Positions 1 through 7,871 are shown, counted from the stretch's first letter. The stretch is 64,000 nucleotides of DNA from Lacrimispora sp. BS-2 (GCF_040207125.1 NZ_CP157940.1:1178001-1242000); one strand, 5' to 3'. Translations and numbers: made by a program. The notes: generated from the letters alone by a model not told the origin.

Positions 1-2
1 AT

Positions 3-1103
3 CTGCTGGTTGTAAAGCTGAAGCCGGCAAAGAACAATCTGAAAAAAATATTTTTTACTCCTGAAAACGCTATATGCTATCAGGAGTCGGATGTGATCAT
101 TGGGATCAGTTATGTGACTACCGTTGCCCGAAGGCTGAACCGGCCCGTTGCCATATGCCTTGCCTTGGGAACAAACCAGTCAAGCCATGACGGGCGGGGA
201 GCAACCAGTTTTTTTACCAATTACCTGGTACAGCAGCCCCATAACGGGATAACCATAAGTGCAGGCAATGAAGCGAACAAACGCAGACATTACTTTAACA
301 GCACCACTGCGGAACCCTTCGTAAATAATTTTGAATTAAGAGTTGGAGAAAATGACAAACTGTTTTCCGTTGAGCTATGGCCGTTTGCCCCGGCAAGGCT
401 GGCCATAGAGATAATCGCTCCAAACAGAGAGACAACAGGGCAGGTTTTTCCGGCTCTGGGGGAATGCAGAAGATTTGCCTTCGTATTTAATTCAAGCGTT
501 GTGTGGGTCAATAATTATATTTTTGAAGAGGAGAGCGGAGATCAGCTGGTATTGATGCGTTTTCAGGACCCCCTTCCCGGAATCTGGAACATTCGGGTTC
601 AAAACCTTGATAATGGACCATTTTCTTTTCATACCTGGCTGCCGTCAGGAGACCAGATCACAGAAGAAACCTTTTTTATAAATGCCAATCCGGACACTAC
701 CGTAACTTCTCCTGGAAATTCAACCAATCCTCTGACGGTTACCGCTTATAATCAGTATAATGACACGGTACTGCCTGAATCAGGAAGAGGATATACAAGA
801 ACCGGATTCGTAAAGCCGGACATAGCAGCACCGGGTTATGAGATTACCTGTGCGGTTCCGGGAAACCAGTATGGCAGTATAACAGGAAGCGGATCCGCGG
901 CAGCCCAGGCGGCGGGTGTTGTTGCAATGGTTTTTGAATGGGCCGTTTCAAGGGGAAATTATACCAATATGACCGGAAACGATGTGAACCGTCTGCTTAT
1001 ACGCGGAGCGCGGCGCAGTACCACGTATACTTATCCCAACAATATCTGGGGATATGGACAGATTGATATTAACTCGCTGTTTGAAAGGCTTACGAATATT
1101 TAA
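3..1103 (+). CDS. S8 (subtilisin-like) family protein, Csp-like, 5' end outside window
   Basis: The frame is open from base 3, so this is the C-terminal ~366 residues of a longer gene; a GTG at 93 is probably internal. The oxyanion-hole stretch (TISAGNEANKRRHY) and the C-terminal part of a subtilase fold are recognisable. In the block that normally reads TGTSMAxPHxAG the gene reads TGSGSAAAQAAG, so the catalytic Ser position (codon 891-893) is Gly, although a Ser follows directly. The Asp and His regions are upstream of the window. Family knowledge: clostridial Csp proteases act in spore germination, and C. difficile CspC is a pseudoprotease with Gly at the same position. I infer a Csp-like pseudoprotease; a housekeeping S8 peptidase with altered chemistry is the alternative. 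Confidence 0.8.
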   Translation: MLVVKLKPAKNNLKKIFFTPENAICYQESDVIIGISYVTTVARRLNRPVAICLALGTNQSSHDGRGATSFFTNYLVQQPHNGITISAGNEANKRRHYFNSTTAEPFVNNFELRVGENDKLFSVELWPFAPARLAIEIIAPNRETTGQVFPALGECRRFAFVFNSSVVWVNNYIFEEESGDQLVLMRFQDPLPGIWNIRVQNLDNGPFSFHTWLPSGDQITEETFFINANPDTTVTSPGNSTNPLTVTAYNQYNDTVLPESGRGYTRTGFVKPDIAAPGYEITCAVPGNQYGSITGSGSAAAQAAGVVAMVFEWAVSRGNYTNMTGNDVNRLLIRGARRSTTYTYPNNIWGYGQIDINSLFERLTNI

Positions 1104-1271
1104 CCGAATCTGCAGTCCGTTTTAATTTTATGATTGAGGTTATTGAAAACATTCTATATAATGAAAGAGCCGGCTTTTAGCCCTGCCCTGATGCTGATTT
1201 GGCCTGCTGGTTTATTTCAGCTTTCAGGAAAGGTAATGAAAAATGACAGGATACAGGAAAGAGGAGAAGGA

Positions 1272-1796
1272 ATGGAAGAAACGAAAAAGAGCGGATTGGA
1301 AGAGCTTGAAAAAGCGGCTGAAATCAGCGGATTCAAATGGTATATTTTTGATATCATTTATGAGGGGCTGGAACAGGACGGAATTGAAAAAAGTAAATTC
1401 AGCCTGGATAAAGAGGAAGCGGATGCCGTCTGTTTCATAATAAGGGATGGAAGTTTTACTGTTTGCGGCAGAGCCGGAAAAGATATGAGGCAGCACCATA
1501 GCATTTATCACGGGGTCTGTGATTTTTTTAACAGAATCTATGAGGGCGAGGAAAATACAGAGAAAGCGGTGACCCGTTTTCTTATAAGAACTCTTGATTT
1601 ACCGGCCCTGATGAAGAAACCAAGCCGTTCCATGCTGAGAGACCAGATCTGCACATGTCAAAAAGAGACCGAAGCTCTGAAGGAAAAAATAAAAAAGGAG
1701 CCGGGAAAAAAAGAAGAAACTATGCTTTCTCTTAACAGGATTTATTTAAAAGGATTAAAAGAGAAAATGGAAAAATATTATGGGGAGACAGTATAA
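1272..1796 (+). CDS. hypothetical protein, 174 aa
   Basis: The ATG at 1272 is preceded by AGGAGAAGGA at good spacing, which decided the start; the frame is open further up and an ATG at 1236 (with GGAAAGG only two bases away) is the alternative. The product is soluble and charged, with a mixed middle (FKWYIFDIIYEGLEQDG, then VCFIIRDGSFTVCGRAGKD) and a lysine/glutamate-rich C-terminal third that looks helical. No signal peptide or membrane segment is visible. I do not recognise a family. It follows the S8 gene on the same strand and precedes a strong hairpin and the left island boundary, so it is probably the last gene of the ancestral locus here. Confidence 0.6.
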   Translation: MEETKKSGLEELEKAAEISGFKWYIFDIIYEGLEQDGIEKSKFSLDKEEADAVCFIIRDGSFTVCGRAGKDMRQHHSIYHGVCDFFNRIYEGEENTEKAVTRFLIRTLDLPALMKKPSRSMLRDQICTCQKETEALKEKIKKEPGKKEETMLSLNRIYLKGLKEKMEKYYGETV

Positions 1797-1876
1797 GAAA
1801 AAAATCTTTGTTTTATGTGAATAAAACATCTGGATTAGGTCATAATAGGATTATACCAAAGATGAGTGAATACTTA

Positions 1877-1909
1877 TCCTCCCCTTTTTAGTGAGAGAAG
1901 TCCTGTAAA
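1877..1909. repeat. left copy of 33-bp direct repeat (candidate att site)
   Basis: The first 23 bases (1877-1899) are identical to 12579-12601. The next ten differ at two positions only (1900 and 1906). The two copies lie 10.7 kb apart in the same orientation and bracket the accessory genes and the remains of a recombinase and an IS, as expected for attL/attR of an integrated element. Confidence 0.6.
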
Positions 1910-1939
1910 CTAATGTTTATATGGCTTCTCTCATTTTTT
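1892..1939 (+). terminator. intrinsic terminator-like hairpin
   Basis: TGAGAGAAG at 1892-1900 pairs with CTTCTCTCA at 1925-1933, with an inner six-pair stem (GTAAAC with GTTTAT), followed by a T run to 1939. Its left arm is part of the direct repeat that recurs at 12579, so this hairpin is also the end structure of the putative island. Confidence 0.6.
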
Positions 1940-1958
1940 GTCTGACGCTTAAATGGGA

Positions 1959-1980
1959 AAACTGTTGCCAAACTGTTGCC
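1959..1980. repeat. tandem 11-bp repeat (AAACTGTTGCC twice)
   Basis: Two perfect head-to-tail copies of an 11-mer lie about 50 bp inside the left 33-bp repeat. Short tandem repeats next to an attachment site are typical of arm-type integrase binding sites, so this may be a leftover of the recombination site. That role is inferred from position alone. Confidence 0.45.
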
Positions 1981-2061
1981 CAAATGATTAACTTCAATAA
2001 TGTCGCTGAATCTAAATTATATTATTAAATTACAATCAAATTCAATATTTAGGAGGATCAA

Positions 2062-2184
2062 ATGAAGTCAGACAAAAACTGGGACTGGAAAAATAGCTTT
2101 CCTTTTATGTTTTGTACCATAATTGTAGTAGTCGGGTTTATTATTGCTACATTGATTATTGTAAACGTACATGCTTTATGTTAA
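2062..2184 (+). CDS. small membrane peptide, 40 aa
   Basis: A perfect AGGAGG lies 5 bases before the ATG. The 40-residue product has a polar, Trp-containing N terminus (MKSDKNWDWKN) and then one long hydrophobic helix (about residues 13-36: PFMFCTIIVVVGFIIATLII) ending NVHALC. It looks like a single-pass membrane peptide; a phage or island-encoded small protein is possible. The next genes (Cys-rich protein, RtcB) are on the same strand about 95 bases downstream. The family is unknown; the strong ribosome binding site and the clean helix are the reasons to call it. Confidence 0.5.
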   Translation: MKSDKNWDWKNSFPFMFCTIIVVVGFIIATLIIVNVHALC

Positions 2185-2278
2185 CGGTGAGGGAATATGG
2201 TCAGAAAAGATTGTTAACGTAGAAATATTAGATAAATGAAAGTGAAATTTCAATAGATTATAGAACTGAAGGTATAAA

Positions 2279-2464
2279 ATGGCTAAAGATAGAGAAACAC
2301 CCTGTAAATATTACATATGTGCAGGTAAATGCGAGAAGGGGCGAGAGGCCAATCATAAAGGATATTGCCAAAAATGTGATAAATATTTACCTCGCGCCAG
2401 GGTAAGGCATATAAATATAAAGAAGAAAAAATTGGACAAAATCAAGAGGGTTGAAAGGGAATAA
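2279..2464 (+). CDS. Cys-rich mini-protein, 61 aa, overlapping the RtcB-like gene
   Basis: The product has a CKYYICAGKCEKG segment followed by YCQKCDKY, that is five cysteines with a CxxC pair in the first ~35 residues, and a strongly basic tail (INIKKKKLDKIKRVERE). This looks like a small zinc-binding domain with a nucleic-acid-friendly basic extension. Its stop codon TAA shares its last A with the ATG of the RtcB-like gene, which indicates translational coupling and a shared function. I infer an RNA-binding or accessory partner of the ligase. No clear ribosome binding site precedes it apart from a weak GAAGG. Confidence 0.65.
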   Translation: MAKDRETPCKYYICAGKCEKGREANHKGYCQKCDKYLPRARVRHINIKKKKLDKIKRVERE

Positions 2465-3669
2465 TGATAGAAATAAAAGGAAAATGTAACGAAGCTAAAA
2501 TATTTACAGATGTTGTAGATGAAGCGTCAATATCACAGGTGATGCTTTTATTAAATCAAGAATTTATCACTGGAAGCAAAATAAGATTAATGCCAGACAT
2601 TCACGCAGGGGCTGGCTGTACCATTGGCACTACAATGACCATAACTGACAAAATTGTTCCTAACCTTGTTGGAGTAGACATTGGCTGTGGGATGGAATGT
2701 GTACAGATTAAAGAAAAACACATTGAATTGCAGAAGCTAGATAAGTTAATTTATGAAAGGATTCCATCTGGCTTTAATGTAAGAACAAAAACACATAGAT
2801 ATTTTGATAAATGTGATATTGAAGAATTACATTGTATAAACAAAGTTAATTTAGACAGGGCCGAAAAGAGCCTTGGAACGCTTGGTGGTGGAAATCACTT
2901 TATTGAATGTAATAAGGATGCTGACGGTAATATCTATATTGTTGTTCATTCCGGAAGTCGCCATTTAGGGCTAGAGGTAGCAAATTATTATCAAAATCAA
3001 GCATATGAAGTACTAAATGGTTCCTCTGTTTTTGATAGACAGGATTTAATCGATGAATTAAAGAAGCAAGGCAGAGAAAATGAAATCCAGAAAGCATTAT
3101 CAGATTTGAAGAATGTAAAAAGAACAAATATCCCAAAGCAGCTCGCATTTGTTAGCGGAGATCTATTTGAACAGTACATTCATGATATGAAAATAGTTCA
3201 GGAATTTGCGATGTATAATCGACAGGCAATGATGGATGAGATAATTAAAGGAATAGGAGTTCGTGTAATTCAGCAATTTACAACAATTCATAATTATATA
3301 GATATAAACAATATGATTCTCCGAAAAGGAGCTGTATCAGCCCAAATGGGAGAACGTTTGATTATTCCTATCAATATGAGAGATGGCAGTTTGGTGTGTA
3401 TCGGAAAGGGGAATGATGATTGGAATCAGTCTGCTCCGCATGGAGCTGGCAGATTGATGAGTAGATCAAAAGCAAAAGAGACGTTTACTGTATCAGAATT
3501 TAAGAAGCAAATGAATGGAATTTATACGACATCTGTAAATAAGGACACTTTAGATGAATGCCCTATGGCATATAAAGGTATGGAAGACATCGTAAATAAT
3601 ATTGGGGCCACTGTAGATATTGAAAGTGTCATCAAACCGATTTACAATTTCAAAGCCGGAGGAGAATAA
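2464..3669 (+). CDS. rtcB: RtcB-family RNA ligase
   Basis: RtcB joins RNA 2',3'-cyclic phosphate (or 3'-phosphate) ends to 5'-OH ends using GTP and Mn2+. The 401-residue length is close to E. coli RtcB. Visible family motifs are MPDIHAGAGCTIG, GVDIGCGM (metal-binding Asp and Cys), GTLGGGNHFIE, HSGSRHLG, KGAVSAQMGERLIIP and APHGAGRLMSR, the last carrying the His that is guanylylated in studied homologues. All expected catalytic residues seem present, so it should be active. It is translationally coupled to the Cys-rich gene upstream. The base composition is AT-rich compared with the core genes further right, which fits acquisition. No RtcA or archease gene is nearby. The role may be RNA repair after nuclease damage. 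Confidence 0.92.
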   Translation: MIEIKGKCNEAKIFTDVVDEASISQVMLLLNQEFITGSKIRLMPDIHAGAGCTIGTTMTITDKIVPNLVGVDIGCGMECVQIKEKHIELQKLDKLIYERIPSGFNVRTKTHRYFDKCDIEELHCINKVNLDRAEKSLGTLGGGNHFIECNKDADGNIYIVVHSGSRHLGLEVANYYQNQAYEVLNGSSVFDRQDLIDELKKQGRENEIQKALSDLKNVKRTNIPKQLAFVSGDLFEQYIHDMKIVQEFAMYNRQAMMDEIIKGIGVRVIQQFTTIHNYIDINNMILRKGAVSAQMGERLIIPINMRDGSLVCIGKGNDDWNQSAPHGAGRLMSRSKAKETFTVSEFKKQMNGIYTTSVNKDTLDECPMAYKGMEDIVNNIGATVDIESVIKPIYNFKAGGE

Positions 3670-3790
3670 AATAACTATTTTATATCGTCGTGATTGAGTC
3701 GACTATGTGTGGATTAAATGGATTGTTAAGTGAGATTATTGATATAAACAAATATTTATACCATAATGTTATGAACGGGTAATGGTAGCA

Positions 3791-3796
3791 TATAAT
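3791..3796 (+). promoter_or_regulatory. candidate -10 element for the LysM-GH18 gene
   Basis: A perfect TATAAT lies 30 bases before the ATG at 3826, with only a weak -35 (TTATGA at 3769-3774, 16-bp spacer). It fits a monocistronic promoter for the LysM protein. Confidence 0.4.
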
Positions 3797-3825
3797 AGAA
3801 TTAATAATATCATTTGAGGGAAGCC

Positions 3826-5118
3826 ATGGTCATACATGTTGTCCAGCCAGGTGAAACCATCTATTCAATATCAGAGTATTACGAAATTCCTGTTGATAGA
3901 TTAATATTAGAAAACGGAATCACAAACCCCGACAATCTTGCGATAGGCCAAACCATTGTGATTGTTCAACCGGAAATAGTCTATACAATCCAGGCCGGTG
4001 ATACTTTGGAGAGCATTGCAGAGCAGCACGGTACTACACCCATGGAATTATTAAGAAATAATCCCTATCTATCCGATAGAGAATATCTGTACGCTGGTGA
4101 AACCATAGTTATAAGCTATCAAACGGATAAAACAAGAACAGTTGCTACTATTGGCTATACATTTCCTTATATAGATAGATCTGTTTTGATAAAAACGCTC
4201 CCCTATTTAACTTATCTGACTATATTTAATTATAGGACTACAAGTGAAGGTGAAATTATCTCAAGTGCCAACGATAATGAAATTATACAACTAGCTAAAG
4301 CATATGGGGCTGCGCCCATGATGTTTGTTTCCACTATGACTGAAGAGGGAATCATTAGACGTGAAGTAACCTATAATATTTTAAATAATCCTTCTGTGCA
4401 GGATCGTTTTATTAATAATGCTCTTTACATTCTAAAAACGAAAGGTTTTTATGGTATAAATATATATGCAGAAAACGTAACCAATGACAACATAAATAGC
4501 ATTGCAGAATATTTGAAAAGAGCCTCTGCGATATTTCATTCAGACGGATATAAAGTACTGATTACCATAACACCAGCTACAAAAGATGCCCCCGGCGTCG
4601 CTTTTGAAAAATTAGACTATTCAATATTATCTGAATTTGTTGATGGAATCATATTTTCCTCATATGACTGGGCAAGGTCTTACAGCTATCCAAACGCAAT
4701 TTTTCCGGTTAATATCTTACGAGAATTGATAGATTATGTGGTTAGTATAATTCCCTCTGAAAAAATTTTTCTAGGAGTCACTGCTCTAGGTTATGATTGG
4801 ACGCTTCCATATGTCCCCGGTGCCACAGAAGCTATTATAATATCTAATGATAGGGCTGTGCAAATTGCAGCGGAAAACGATATACCAATACAATTTAATG
4901 AAGCAGCACAGTCGTCTTATTTCTATTATATTGATATCGATGGGATTTTGCATGTCGTATGGTTTAAAGATGCAAGAAGCTTTGATGCAAGAGCAGAGTT
5001 AGTAGCAGAATATAATCTCCAAGGTTTATCAATTTGGACTATTATGAGATTCATTACCCAATTGTGGCTTATTATCAATACTAAATATTACATAGAGAGG
5101 CTTATGGGTATTGACTAA
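3826..5118 (+). CDS. LysM x2 - GH18-type (SleL/YaaH-like) protein with altered active site
   Basis: The start at 3826 follows AGGGA; a TTG at 3814 is the alternative. Residues 2-48 and 51-97 are two LysM repeats (VQPGETIYSISEYYEIP; IQAGDTLESIAEQHGTT), which bind peptidoglycan. Residues ~105-430 resemble the GH18 domain of spore cortex-lytic and muramidase-like proteins (SleL, YaaH), ending in the family-like GLSIWTIMRF...QLWLIIN. The catalytic DGxxxDxE segment reads YGINIYAE at ~209-216: the Glu is kept but both Asp positions are Tyr. There is no signal peptide, as for many spore-coat-delivered enzymes. I infer a cell-wall or spore-associated protein that may bind rather than cleave. Confidence 0.8.
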   Translation: MVIHVVQPGETIYSISEYYEIPVDRLILENGITNPDNLAIGQTIVIVQPEIVYTIQAGDTLESIAEQHGTTPMELLRNNPYLSDREYLYAGETIVISYQTDKTRTVATIGYTFPYIDRSVLIKTLPYLTYLTIFNYRTTSEGEIISSANDNEIIQLAKAYGAAPMMFVSTMTEEGIIRREVTYNILNNPSVQDRFINNALYILKTKGFYGINIYAENVTNDNINSIAEYLKRASAIFHSDGYKVLITITPATKDAPGVAFEKLDYSILSEFVDGIIFSSYDWARSYSYPNAIFPVNILRELIDYVVSIIPSEKIFLGVTALGYDWTLPYVPGATEAIIISNDRAVQIAAENDIPIQFNEAAQSSYFYYIDIDGILHVVWFKDARSFDARAELVAEYNLQGLSIWTIMRFITQLWLIINTKYYIERLMGID

Positions 5119-5171
5119 AAATTACATGGGCTGATATGGTTGAGATATAAGAACTGTTTTATCAATAGAAG

Positions 5172-5208
5172 AGAAAGACGATAGAATTATTCGCTATCGT
5201 CTTTCTTT
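5172..5208. terminator. bidirectional intrinsic terminator
   Basis: A 13-bp perfect stem (AGAAAGACGATAG, 5172-5184, with its complement at 5194-5206) and a 9-base loop is followed by T residues. It ends the LysM gene and overlaps the C-terminal codons of the minus-strand fragment at 5187. Confidence 0.7.
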
Positions 5209-5402
5209 ATGCCTCGTTGCATTTTGTCTGCATATAAAAGTAACCGACTGACTGTAGGATCATCAGAAACGATTATGTCATTTGGGGTACATTCCAACTC
5301 ACGACAAATCGCCTCAAGGGTATCGAAGGAATATAATTGCGTTTGGTGTTCGTCAAAATGGTTGACCAAAACTTTTAATTCAGATGTCGGTACAGAACAC
5401 AA
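5187..5402 (-). pseudogene. XRE/Cro-type regulator C-terminal fragment fused to IS66 remnant
   Basis: The frame reads 71 codons from a TTG at 5402. Its second half, from about 5336 down (YSFDTLEAICRELECTPNDII), matches the end of small Cro/CI-type helix-turn-helix proteins, where a conserved FDTLE.IC..L.C.P.D segment closes the domain. The first half (ELCSVPTSELKVLVN) is instead the decayed C-terminal part of an IS66 TnpA lying upstream in the same frame. The helix-turn-helix itself is missing. I read this as a junction of two broken genes rather than a functional protein. Confidence 0.6.
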
Positions 5403-5647
5403 CTCTTCATGTATGAGTTGTGATGGAACCGGAACAATACTTTGTGAAACCGAATCCTGTGATATTTGTTTTAGACAGGCTTGCGCACTTGTCTTAAACG
5501 ATAGTAATAATTAGCCACAGTAATCTCATGCTGGTCGCATCATTCTTTAACGGAAACTTCAGGAGATTTGTTTTGACATTCCTGTATCTGCTCAGCCCAT
5601 TGCTGAAGCCGATATTGTCTGGCTGCTAAAGATGTTGTTAAGTTCAT
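5340..5647 (-). pseudogene. IS66-family tnpA remnant (stop and frameshift)
   Basis: Starting at the ATG at 5647, with AGGAGTG upstream, the reading is MNLTTSLAARQYRLQQWAEQ and on to NKSPEVSVKE, then a TGA at 5542-5540 where a Trp is expected. It continues CDQHEITVANYYYRLRQVRKP, stops again, and after a frameshift near 5480 resumes CLKQISQDSVSQSIVPVPSQL. This is the pattern of the IS66 accessory protein TnpA (Orf1), including the IVPVP motif. TnpB and TnpC are absent. The element is dead, and the decay suggests it has been in place a long time. Confidence 0.75.
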
Positions 5648-5808
5648 AGATGCATCACTCCTATAGATGTCAAAAAAAGTTGAGCCTCAAGTTTTTTGAC
5701 TTGGTGAGTCTATTATCTCAAATAACAAAAATAAAATCTACACACCTACTATGGAGCGTTTACCAAAGAGGTATCAGCGGTTGTAAATATCCCATTACCA
5801 GGTACCTG

Positions 5809-6294
5809 TTAAATTGAAAACTCAGCACTAACAAAATATTCTTTAGGCGTTTCCTGTTGTGGTTCGATTCTAAACCCCTTTATTATTCGATATTGGCCGG
5901 CAGATAATTTACCATATAATATCTCAAAATCAGTGGACCACGGGAAACTATTCCCCTTTTTTAATCCATACCCAATAGAAGTAAACATGATATCGTTCTT
6001 CACCGGTAAAGGATACCACTTTTGACCATTTTTTACTTCAAGGATATAATCTTCACCAAATATTGCTGGATCATCAGCAGAATAATTAATACACACTGCA
6101 ATTTTTGTATCAACTACACTTTCTACCGTCATGGTTACACCATTAAAATTATTTAAAACTAATGTGCTTTCAGACCTTTTTGGGATTATATTGTTATTAT
6201 CTTTGTAATTAATGTTGTCTCTATAAATTAATATTAAAAATAATGAAACAATGGAAGCAAAGATAAATACTTTTTTTTTCATTTTCTTATTCAT
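5809..6294 (-). CDS. exported or membrane-anchored protein with Big_14-like domain
   Basis: The chosen ATG (6294) gives 161 aa beginning MNKKMKKKVFIFASIVSLFLILIY, a positively charged N terminus and one hydrophobic segment (signal anchor or uncleaved signal). ATG 6282 is equally possible because AAAGGA sits awkwardly between them. The C-terminal ~100 residues (FGEDYILEVKNGQKWYPLP, SFPWSTDFEILYG, LSAGQYRIIKGF) resemble the bacterial Ig-like domain found in many small Firmicute lipoproteins. No lipobox Cys is visible. It is alone on the minus strand between wrecked mobile genes. The function is unknown. Confidence 0.65.
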   Translation of the reverse strand: MNKKMKKKVFIFASIVSLFLILIYRDNINYKDNNNIIPKRSESTLVLNNFNGVTMTVESVVDTKIAVCINYSADDPAIFGEDYILEVKNGQKWYPLPVKNDIMFTSIGYGLKKGNSFPWSTDFEILYGKLSAGQYRIIKGFRIEPQQETPKEYFVSAEFSI

Positions 6295-6656
6295 TCCTTT
6301 TACTTTGTGATGATTTTGCAATTTATTTTTATACTTTTATTTCCAGATAACCATTGGTACCACCTTCTTATGGTTAGATTCTTTTAGTTAAGTTACACCT
6401 TCTTTTTCATTACCGTACCATAATTATATAAAAATGTAAATCAAATACACAACATGGCACATTACGGGTGGGCCTGGAGACTGTATCCGGTATGTATTTT
6501 ATAATCCCTGGCAATACAGGTATAGCTAATGCTGCCCTCATTGGCCGTGAAATCGCAAGATTAGCATTACTTTTTTTTCAAGATATACTGTCCGCGCCTT
6601 TGCTTTATCATTCATATCCTTAACTGCTGTCATATTGCGTTCCTCCATTAAAAGAA
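6295..6656. other. 362-bp gap with decayed coding traces
   Basis: No intact gene is seen. On the plus strand about 6480-6590 can be read as ETVSGMYFIIPGNTG followed by ANAALIGREIARLAL, and on the minus strand 6655-6560 as NMTAVKDMNDKAKARTVYLE. Both look like gene fragments, but I cannot assign a family. The block lies directly upstream of a recombinase remnant, so it is probably leftover mobile DNA. Confidence 0.35.
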
Positions 6657-6791
6657 AGAGCCCAAGGCTTTAGGAAGGCGATGGCGCATCAGTATATTAA
6701 AAATTCTCTGGATAAAAGCCAGGCGCCGAAAGAAATATCGAGTCAGCTTGGTCATAGTAATATTCGAATCACGGAAAGATATGCCTGTTAA
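6657..6791 (+). pseudogene. tyrosine recombinase/integrase C-terminal remnant
   Basis: The frame reads RAQGFRKAMAHQYIKNSLDK, then APKEISSQLGHSNIRITERY and a short end AC before TAA. The LGHxxIxxTxxYA signature is the last conserved box of tyrosine recombinases, containing the second active-site His/Trp region and the Tyr nucleophile. Only ~45 codons remain; the core-binding domain and the first Arg box are missing. It is the only recombinase trace in the 10.7 kb bracketed by the direct repeats, and may be what once integrated the region. Confidence 0.75.
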
Positions 6792-7113
6792 AAAAGAAAA
6801 ACATTGTGGCTGGAAAAGAGAGAATGTCGTTTATCTATGATAAGTAATGTGGTAAAATGGAGGAAAGAATTATGGCAGAGTTGTTTGAAAAATCAGAAGA
6901 TAGTGATAAGGCTGAATTAATGGTATGTATTGATAGATAAATTAAATGGTTGAGACATGACTAAAAAAACAGATATTGAAATAAAAATCAGTTAAAAGAA
7001 AGTATTTATAAAAGATTATTAGGAAGAGATATTTCCAGAAAATGAAAAGGTAGCAGGATATCTAAAAGAATATGAAAATAATAAGTAGGATGAAAGGTTG
7101 GTTTTAATATAAA
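6792..7113. other. 322-bp AT-rich gap with one tiny ORF
   Basis: The only readable item is a 22-codon ORF at 6872-6940 (MAELFEKSEDSDKAELMVCI then DR) with GGAGGAAAGAA in front of its ATG. It may be a small peptide or the start of a broken gene. Nothing else is recognised. Confidence 0.3.
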
Positions 7114-7602
7114 ATGGAAATCAGAAAAGCAATTGAAGAAGATGTAATGGCAATTATGAAAATTTATGAATATGCCCGTAAGTTCATGATAGATAATGGA
7201 AATCCAACTCAGTGGAGTCCTGACTATCCAAATGCAGATGTAGTGGAAAGAGATATTGTAAACGGGAATTGTTACGTTTGTACTGAAAAAGAGACTATTG
7301 TTGGTACTTTCGCATTTATCATTGGGGAAGAACCTACTTACCATACGATTGAACAAGGAAACTGGCATTGTGATATTCCATACGGCGCCATTCACAGACT
7401 TGCCGGCAGTGGACAGGTAAAAGGGATATCGAAGGCTTGCTTTGAATTTTGTAAAAGTAAAATAGACTATCTTAGAATAGATACTCATGCAGACAACAAG
7501 CCTATGCAGGCCGCTATATTAAAAAATGGTTTTAAAAAATGTGGGATTATTCATGTAGCGAATGGTGATCCAAGGATTGCTTTTGATTATTTATTATCAT
7601 GA
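7114..7602 (+). CDS. GNAT-family N-acetyltransferase, 162 aa
   Basis: The length and layout match the GNAT fold: N-terminal MEIRKAIEEDVMAIMKIYE, a central strand CYVCTEKETIVGTFAFIIG, and late strands YLRIDTHADNKPMQAAILKNGF, where the ADN.PMQ..L.KNGF block is the usual end of the acetyl-CoA fold. The usual R/QxxGxG/A phosphate loop is weak here (HRLAGSGQVKGISK). The substrate cannot be predicted. The gene stands alone, is AT-rich and lies in the accessory region, so acquisition is likely. No good ribosome binding site is adjacent; GGATGAAAGG lies ~20 bases upstream. Confidence 0.85.
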   Translation: MEIRKAIEEDVMAIMKIYEYARKFMIDNGNPTQWSPDYPNADVVERDIVNGNCYVCTEKETIVGTFAFIIGEEPTYHTIEQGNWHCDIPYGAIHRLAGSGQVKGISKACFEFCKSKIDYLRIDTHADNKPMQAAILKNGFKKCGIIHVANGDPRIAFDYLLS

Positions 7603-7772
7603 TATTAGAAAAGTGGTGAGAGATATAGGCTTAAACAACGATTCACCAAATACATATTTAACATTTAGGGGTGCAGAGCTTCCGGCCTAACCGGGCAGGA
7701 GGGAGTTTAATCTCTTTGGCACTAAATTTGCATTGCAGACATCGTGAGCGGAGAGTAGAGTTTAAATTAACA
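7603..7772. other. intergenic, no gene seen
   Basis: No coding frame or RNA element is recognised between the GNAT gene and the minus-strand terminator at 7773. Confidence 0.4.
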
Positions 7773-7811
7773 TCAAAAAACAGTACCGGAAAACTACTAT
7801 CCAGTACTGTT
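7773..7811 (-). terminator. intrinsic terminator of the PadR/membrane-protein operon
   Basis: AACAGTAC at 7779-7786 pairs with GTACTGTT at 7804-7811, with two more pairs inside. Read on the minus strand it is followed by a T run (7773-7780), correctly placed downstream of the gene ending at 7872. Confidence 0.7.
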
Positions 7812-7871
7812 GTATTCCTTCTATTGGTAATGTTTTAAACATCATGTGTGCTGATGCCTCATTTCAATCCT

